From Russula earlei (lineage: Eukaryota; Basidiomycota; Agaricomycetes; Russulales; Russulaceae), in contig JAGFNK010000169.1 of assembly GCA_025769875.1 (NCBI GenBank), positions 37,633-101,632 on the forward strand: DNA of 64,000 nt. Direction: 5' to 3'. A program made the position numbers and the translations under genes. Under the pieces are notes generated by a model, which searched no databases, was not told where the DNA came from, and worked only from the letters and a program-made list of their open reading frames with translations. Shown piece by piece: positions 57,501 to 64,000 of the stretch (positions within the stretch are counted from its first letter, which is position 1; every line of letters begins with the position of its first letter).

Positions 57501-57710
57501 AGCGCTTGGTGGAGCTCATATGCACATACACATATGCGCACACAACCATTGTAAATGGTTCACATCATCCCAGTGAGTTTTACCCATTACCCATCTCTTG
57601 AGATATGATTGCTAATCACTGTCACTGTTGGCAATCCTGACTATAAAAGGCTTGAAAGTGATAATATCATCTACGATCATTCAGACCCCCTGTAAGCAAG
57701 CTTATTCCCA

Positions 57711-58946
57711 ATGCAAAGCCAAGGTGTTACTATCAACCCTCGCGATGCGTTGACACACCCACTACTATTCTTCCTATCCCATGTTTGCTCATATACTGCC
57801 CTTGCACGCCAGACCTTCGACGTCATCTGTCATGTATTAAAATCCCCCCTTCATTTTGGCTCACCAACAGGAGCTGTGAAGGCCATCACTCTCCTAATTC
57901 ACTATATACTCATCTTCACCGCTGTATCCCAGTTTGTCCTATCCGGGATGACAGGGATTACGTCACACTTGGCATCACAGGCCCACGTGGTAGCCCAAAA
58001 CACTCACTCGATTTCTTTGGCAGTCTGTGTGCTTCCCGTGCCTTTCAGAAGCTTGATTTGCACCAGGATCGGCAATGAGTGAGAATTCTTGTCAAACCAG
58101 AATATAAACCATTTTCCTGCATCCCCATTTCCCATCAATGAGGATGTACATGGCCCTGCGATTGACTTGGCAATTCATAAGAACGCTAATGCCACCTCCG
58201 CTGTCCTGGCGCTCATGCGGGCAAGTAACCTCTCTCTTTGTCACGAAATATTGGACAAGCTTAAAGACTTTCTACAATGCGCATGGGCATGTGAATTGGC
58301 ATGCGGCATTCACCTTGCCCTTGTCAAGACTGTGATTGACGAGTAAGTCCGATCTAATTCAATATACCCATACCTTAACAACGTCTGTCTTAGGATGTTG
58401 CTTGAGAGTGATTATGTCATTGCCAATTTGAAAGTCAATCTACATCCAGGCTTCTTGAGCCTTGTGACGTTCAATCGGGCCAGCCAGGCTGAACGTGCAA
58501 TTTTTGAAGCGCTCACGATCACCGAGGATGCCACGACAACACATGCATGCTGCCTTGTGGTTCATGGCGAGTCAGTTCATCACAGCCTTCACCTCTTGGA
58601 ATCCATCGCCCTGGACATATCGAGCCTTTTGGCTACTGAGCTTGCTTCCGTAAATCAAGAGAAGGAGGAAATAAAGTGCAGGGTGTCGACTATCTTTGGC
58701 ATGCAACGTGGTTCCCTCCGTACCCTTAAAGGTCGACTCGCCGACTTGCGCTGTATCAATAATTTTTGGGGTGAGGCAAGAGACTTTTTGTCCCTTGCTA
58801 TTCATGTGTTCAATGGCATACAGAGTGATCTGGTTGCTCTTAGTGAGTACCAGATGGGGCACAGGGCAGTCCGCTTGCATGTTCCTCCCAAAGAACAGTA
58901 TGGATATTTTAAAAGGTGGACAGGTAGGCTGGAAGCTCGGTGAGTC
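57711..58946 (+). pseudogene. Uncharacterised multi-exon gene, frameshifted
   Basis: The frame from 57711 encodes QGVTINPRDALTHPLLFFL and a hydrophobic middle. Near 57905-57940 coding quality moves to another frame (RDDRDYVTLGITGPRGSPKH, then KLDLHQDRQ). It continues after 58090 with ASPFPINEDVHGPAIDLA, crosses a GTAAGT...TAG intron at 58343-58393, and ends with coiled-coil-like sequence (ALDISSLLATELASVNQEKE) and KEQYGYFKRWTGRLEAR. I do not recognise the family. It sits among transposon-linked genes and may be one more of them. Confidence 0.4.
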
Positions 58947-59132
58947 TTCAAGCCAGCTCTGCGTTGAAGGTGCAACCGTCCCTCCCTCCTCACTTAACGA
59001 TCTCAGTAGGTGATTATTATATATGAGTGTAGTTGTGCTTATATGTGTATATAAAATGTCGTCGGAAAGTCCTGAAGCGTAAAGCGTTCGTTCTCCACCT
59101 CTCACTCTTCACGCTAAAATACCTGTTGAAGG

Positions 59133-61730
59133 ATGTCTAAATTCTCAGTGAGTTTCAAGTCTGTTCACAAATTAAATCTTGTGCAAATTCCTCTTGCAGG
59201 CCCATGAATTCCTTGATCTCGAAGCAATCCTTTCGCTTGAGGACGAAGAGGAAGAGTATGAGTCAGAGGGGGAGGTTGACGACTTTGGTAATTCACCTCA
59301 CAGTTTCTTTGCGGTGGTCGCTACATATCCTATAGGTTACCTCATGGATGAACCTGTATCAGATGATGATATGGATAACACCCCACCGCCACGCTTGCCC
59401 AGCGTTGAAGTCCAGGACCTTGAGGATGAATCAAGGAGGATCACAGGTCTGGATCGGCAGATGCACGATTTGCATATACGACCACCAATGACATGACCCT
59501 GCCACTTCGAGTACCATGGGAGGATGATCCTCGTATGTGGTCTGTCAGGGTGAAGGTCAGTGAGACTGCATTATTCATAGGGGAGGTACTAACAACCAAT
59601 TGGCAGCTTGGGCGAGAAGCTGATGTTGTGTTCCAGATATGCCGCCGATGCCTCGTCCCTAACAAGATCCACCCCCCAGCCAGTCACGTTGGCTTTCGCT
59701 CTGTCTTCCAGTGCCAGGACATGTGTTTATTGAGGCCTTCAATATCACAGATGTTCATCATGTGGTGAATGGCTTGGTCACTGTCCGCGACAAGCAGCCG
59801 ATCTTTATCCTGCCTACAGAGTGCGTCGGAGTACTCTCCTCACGTCCCCTATCATGCTCTGGATAGAGAAAGGACAATGGGTACGCTGTCTAGCTGGACG
59901 GTATCGTGATGACATTGGCTACATCTGTGAATCAAGCGTCCCAATGAACCAGTGGTACGCTGTTGTGGCTTTCGTCCCCTGAATTCCTCAGCCTGGGGGC
60001 AAGCAGAAGAGAGATGGGCGTCTGTCTCCACGAGCATGGACTGCCGGAGAACTCACCCAACAATACGGTGAGAACAGAGTCAAAGTTCTCGGGCCTGGCC
60101 AGTTCAGCTTCAAAGGATGTTTGTACCAGGATGGGCTCACATTTGAGCTTCTGCCATGGTCCCTCCTTCGCATTTTGGAGCGTTGCAATTTCAACATCAC
60201 TCCGTTTGCGCGATCAGATAGGGTTCGAGGCCTTCCTGCGTTTGCTGCAAGTCTCAGACGTTTCGCCCAGGATTCAGTTCAGATAGGTAACAGGATCCTT
60301 GTGATATCGGGCGAATATGCTGGTATTATTGGCCGAATTGGAGACATTCAAAACAATGTTGCGGACGTTGTCACTCAAATTCCCGAACAGGATTCTGGCC
60401 TTATAATCAGTATCACCTTACAGGAGCTGGTTCCTTATTTTCTCGCAGGCGACTATGTCAAGATCCACTGGTTGGATTGCTTTGGCATGGTCATTACCGT
60501 GGATCACAAGGAACACAAAGTGAGTTTTCTGGATAAGAAACCAATACAGAGGTGTGCATCTCCATCCCTCCTCTCTGCTTCGCTGATGTCTTGCTCACTG
60601 ACGCTTGGTCGTATAGATTAATACATCAGCATTTAGCCTTCAGTTTTACCCTGCTCCGCACCATTTTTTCCAACTCAAGTGTGGTCTGTATGTCGAATTT
60701 CCTGGGGCAGGTGGGGCCACGCGCAGGGGCCTTGTAACACAAATCTCTGGTGGCAGAGCAGAGATTATAGACGAGACCAACGGGCAGTGTGTGAGTTTAT
60801 TGAGATCCATTCTTCCAGCAAATACAGACAGTCTTCAGGTTCTGATTGACCAAGACAACATAGCAGTTTCGGGTGTCCAAACCACAGCTCTGCCCAAGCC
60901 TGAGCGCAATGGCATTTGGGAGGGACGGAGAGTCTCTATTATCAGAGGTCCCCTAAAGGGGGTATCATGGTCTCATCAAAGCAGACGACGGCAGTAGTGT
61001 TGACGTTGAATTGGATGCAAAGCTGATGTCTCATGGCCCACTACGCCAATGGGTCACAGCTTGATGATATTCACTCAGTGAGTTCCTCACGAACCACGAT
61101 GACCCATTCATTACGTCTCCCCTCACAAGTGTTTTTGATAGACATATGTCGATAGCGTCGTCGAGTTGCTCCAACCTTATGCCTCCTCCAGAAGATCTAC
61201 TGAGGTCAATCACTCCAGAACCTGTGGAACACAAGGAGAGCGCATCCTCGCCTTGGAGCCTGCCTCAAGGACCTGGTGAGTTCTTTGGTGAATACTGAAT
61301 TCTTCATGCTTATTCCAAACGAGTCTGGAAACACTGGCTCTTTGCGGAAGAAATCCAGGAATGGTTATGTGAGGAATGTATCCCATTTCATGTTCGGGGT
61401 GTCCCAACGTCATCTTTACATGCCAAGATAGAGGGACTTGGTGCAAAGACAGTTCCAGCTGCAAGGCAAAAGATCAAAGCACAACCGAATGAAGTTGTCG
61501 TCTCTGTGATCCAGAGGGGGAGACCCGCCCAGATTTCCATCAACCCAACCTATCTAATCCCGTGGCTGCCATCCAAAGGCAACAAGGTACTCATTATTGG
61601 ACACTGCTGGACTGGGCAAGTGGGGAAAGTGATTGAGTCGAAACACGGGTGCTGCACTGTTGAGCTGGAGGCTTCTGGGGCCGTTTCATACTTTTATGAA
61701 CAGGATGTTGTAAATTTACTCATGAAATAA
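59133..61730 (+). pseudogene. Spt5-like NGN/KOW protein, frameshifted
   Basis: The first exon (MSKFS, donor GTGAGT) joins an acidic stretch AHEFLDLEAIL...EDEEEEYESEGEVDDF. A NusG-like NGN domain follows: DPRMWSVRVK, then GREADVVFQICRRC and VPGHVFIEAFNITDVHHVV. Several KOW-type segments come next (GQWVRCLAGRYRDDIGYI, NRILVISGEYAGIIGRIGDI, GRRVSIIRGPLKG, NKVLIIGHCWTGQVGKVIE), ending NLLMK at 61730. This order matches transcription elongation factor Spt5. It lacks the CTD repeats. Frame changes near 59490 and 60957 (GPLKG|YHGLIKADDG) and a stop near 59865 indicate decay or misread introns. A real Spt5 is essential and single-copy, so this looks like a duplicated, transposon-associated relative. 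Confidence 0.62.
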
Positions 61731-62584
61731 CTTTGTCTCATTGCCGATATCAATATCTGTATGCGCATATGTGTTGTGTACGTACGTGTGAGGGGGGGGG
61801 GGATTGGTTGACCCCACGAGAACGTATGTACCCTCCTCATGCTGGCACTTTGATCTTCCCTGGAATCACTCTCTTCTCTCTCCCCCACAGTCGCTCGCTT
61901 GCATCTTCCCTTCCTCTTCCCTCTCTCTCCATGCATGCAGATCATACCTGTTTCCAGAAAAGGAAGCCACTGCATTTCAATAAGCATATTCTCATGCGAG
62001 GCACATGCAGGCAGTACGTAAATTCCACATTCCCTTTTTTGTTGTCTTATCTTTCACTCGGACCAGAACTAAACAGAACCGCTTGTCCTCTGAGGGCCGG
62101 TCCCACATTGGACTTAACAACGAGACACTACACATCATCACACATTGCCAGTGATGTGGTTCGTGCTGCAATTGGGAATTCCACAGCTAACTAGCCCACT
62201 TAGCCACAAGCCAATCAGTGGCTCGGCTCGCTCAAATCTATTTGGCTCGAGTGCATAACTCAGAAAGCGTGGCAGGAACATATGAGCGGGCAGGAGCTCA
62301 ATACGTAAATCCCCGCCCCACTGTTTTTCGTTCACATCTCCTCGCAGCTCTCCATTTCGAGGTCCCTTCTCAGACATGTCCGAAAGCCAAAGAAAATTCT
62401 TGTTCACAGACGCGGTGGTTTTATGTCCGTGTCATGGTCCCCGTTTGGCAGAAGCGGCCAAAAGACTTATCATCATAAGCCTTTGACTTGGACTTGGAGA
62501 TACAACAAAAGGCTACGCGTCATCACACATTTGTCCCACTGCATTCCTTGCCGGAGGTGGCAGGAGCATCACCTTGCAGCTACA
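61731..62584. other. Non-coding region
   Basis: It holds a run of G (61792-61801) and pyrimidine-rich sequence. No gene or terminal repeat is recognised. Confidence 0.45.
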
Positions 62585-62968
62585 ATGGATGACGAAGAAA
62601 AGTCTGAAGAAGAAAAGTCACTGGACTCTGCATATCAAGCCCGTGACCATGCCACTTCTTGTCCTTTCCAGGGAAGGATTGATCGTCTCGAACAGGAGCG
62701 GGACGACTTCCTCAAAGAGCTCGCGGTGCTGCATCAGGAACTCGGAAATGCGCGAACGAAGCTGAAGGAGAGCCTCAAAGTGCGCAACGAACTACAGCAC
62801 GCCCTTGTGGATCGTGCCGTCGATCAGCCACGCAAGACTGTGGGCTGCACTCCCGCCTCCCCATCATGCTCATCCAGACAGCATAAACACCTGTGCCTCG
62901 CGACCATCGCTCATCAAGACCCCTCAACCCCCACTATGTCATGCAGAGCGGGACGTCATTGCCATTGA
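62585..62968 (+). CDS. Small coiled-coil protein, uncertain
   Basis: From ATG 62585 the frame reads MDDEEKSEEEKSLDSAYQAR, then a heptad-like stretch (GRIDRLEQERDDFLKELAVL, then HQELGNARTKLKESLKVRN). It turns low-complexity Pro/Ser-rich after about residue 90 and stops at 62968. Another frame (HAERDVIAIDCESEQDVPY) looks more protein-like near 62940-63060, so an intron or frameshift may join them. No family is recognised. Confidence 0.35.
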   Translation: MDDEEKSEEEKSLDSAYQARDHATSCPFQGRIDRLEQERDDFLKELAVLHQELGNARTKLKESLKVRNELQHALVDRAVDQPRKTVGCTPASPSCSSRQHKHLCLATIAHQDPSTPTMSCRAGRHCH

Positions 62969-63066
62969 CTGCGAATCTGAGCAGGATGTACCGTATGTCC
63001 CCCCTCCACTCCCACCTATTGCTATGACTCATCGCTGCTCTGACTCCAGGACTTCACAGGATTGAT

Positions 63067-64000
63067 ATATGATATAGCATGTACCATAGCAGGTTGTTCA
63101 TGACAATGTCAATACGTTCCATGGTTTGATACAGTCCTCATAGATTTACTACGATATGACACTTCAAACTTAATACATGCCATTGATATGAACTCCTTGC
63201 ACTCGGCACTATGGCCAGCAAAAGCGTACGACGTCACTGGGATCATAGATCTGCCTCAGGGCTGGCCGAACGACAAGCATTCCTGACCAGATTCACAAAA
63301 CACTTTACATACGTGAGCACGCCAGATCCAGCATTTTGCCAGGAGAATTTTGCATGAAAGCGCATATCTCCGTCATCGGGGCAATTATCGCCGCATGTGA
63401 TAGGGCAATTATGCCGCATGGTGATAGGGCACTTACGGCCCATCGTTCTCCGGTTTGCACAGGCCATGTAGTGGACAGATACTGTTGCAATTTACCCCCT
63501 TGTCAGTTCGTCCATAATCCCTCTCGTTATTGTTCTTCTCTGTCCCCGTGGCTACCATCTCATCCCTTGATGGTGATCCCTTATTGTGTTTCACTTATTG
63601 TGTATCACCTATTGTCGAGTTACTTTTGCTATTGGTCTACCTTTATCTATTGTTCTGCTTAGTACTGTACAACCCTCGCTACATACAGTATTTAAGCGCC
63701 TGTAGAAGCTGGGGAATGCCCCCAAGCTTAGCTTTGTCCCATTTTCTGTCGCATCCCTTGTCCTGTATACTCTCTCAATCACAACTTGCTTGTGCTGGCC
63801 TATACTCTGCTTGACCTAAGCACACCTCAAGGAACCCTTGTGTTCCTCTTCCTCCTCTGCCTCTCTCTCATCGTCCTCCTCTTCTGTGAAACCAGAAGAT
63901 CGACTCTGTCTGCAGACGAGTCATTGTCTGACTCAGCCTTGAGATGCTAAACCCCTTGAACCGTCTCCTTGAGCCGGCCCCACTGAACCCTTGAACCAAG
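63067..64000 (+). other. Possible LTR or promoter region at the window edge
   Basis: No gene is seen. A short imperfect tandem repeat (GATAGGGCAATTATGCCGCATG type, about 22 bp) lies at 63375-63440. CAGTATTTAAGCGCC near 63687 resembles a TATA box and is followed by about 300 bases of C/T-rich leader. This is similar in style to LTR copy 2 and may be the 5' LTR of an element continuing beyond the window. No boundary is visible. Confidence 0.35.

Noticed and set aside
1..64000. CRISPR arrays, bacterial operons, riboswitches, rRNA
   Set aside because: No regularly spaced repeats with unique spacers, no operon-like gene packing and no rRNA sequence were seen. Intron-rich genes make the DNA clearly eukaryotic.

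Overview
The window looks like nuclear DNA of an Agaricomycete (mushroom-type basidiomycete). Genes are split by many short introns (mostly 45-75 bp, some exons of only 14-24 nt). The families are ones expanded in these fungi: a 7TM family, FunK1 kinases, Tnp2 transposases and MULEs. The mobile-element load is high. I cannot name a genus from the sequence alone.

Layout. 1-1855 is purine-rich DNA with no gene. 2601-18382 is a compact block of housekeeping-type genes with coherent exon models: an FAD-dependent fumarate-reductase-like oxidoreductase (-), a short-chain dehydrogenase (-), a Prp24/SART3 U6 snRNP factor (+), a MATH-BTB protein (+), a large double RING-H2 protein (+) and NAD(P)HX epimerase (+).

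18383-40088 is a segmental-duplication zone. A unit made of a 13-exon 7TM gene followed by an NAD(P)HX-epimerase copy has been repeated. Three 7TM copies look intact (22139, 34323, 38434). One is dead (30459), and one survives only as a last-exon relic (32766). Two epimerase copies are pseudogenes, so only the copy at 17101 looks functional. The zone also holds a fragment of the FAD oxidoreductase gene, a 1.3-kb TIR element, a GGTTTC-hairpin element and a complete but inactivated MULE (27495-30350) with a 10-bp target duplication.

40612-64000 is a transposon graveyard. A truncated FunK1 kinase abuts an LTR copy. That LTR is split by a 5.1-kb palindromic element with two 1736-bp arms, whose 393-bp loop carries a NUDIX-gene exon. 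One arm is in turn split by a 1247-bp hAT-like element. Next comes a Tnp2 (CACTA-type) transposase gene interrupted by a second, complete LTR (972 bp, 5-bp target duplication). After it come an uncharacterised minus-strand gene, a decayed WD40/transmembrane gene, a tRNA-derived SINE-like element, a decayed uncharacterised gene, a frameshifted Spt5-like NGN/KOW gene and an LTR-like promoter region at the right edge.

The most interesting items are the palindromic gene-capturing element, the co-duplicated 7TM/epimerase array, and recurrent CpG-type transitions at catalytic or stop positions in transposon-linked genes. All exon boundaries were read by eye from splice signals, frame and family conservation.
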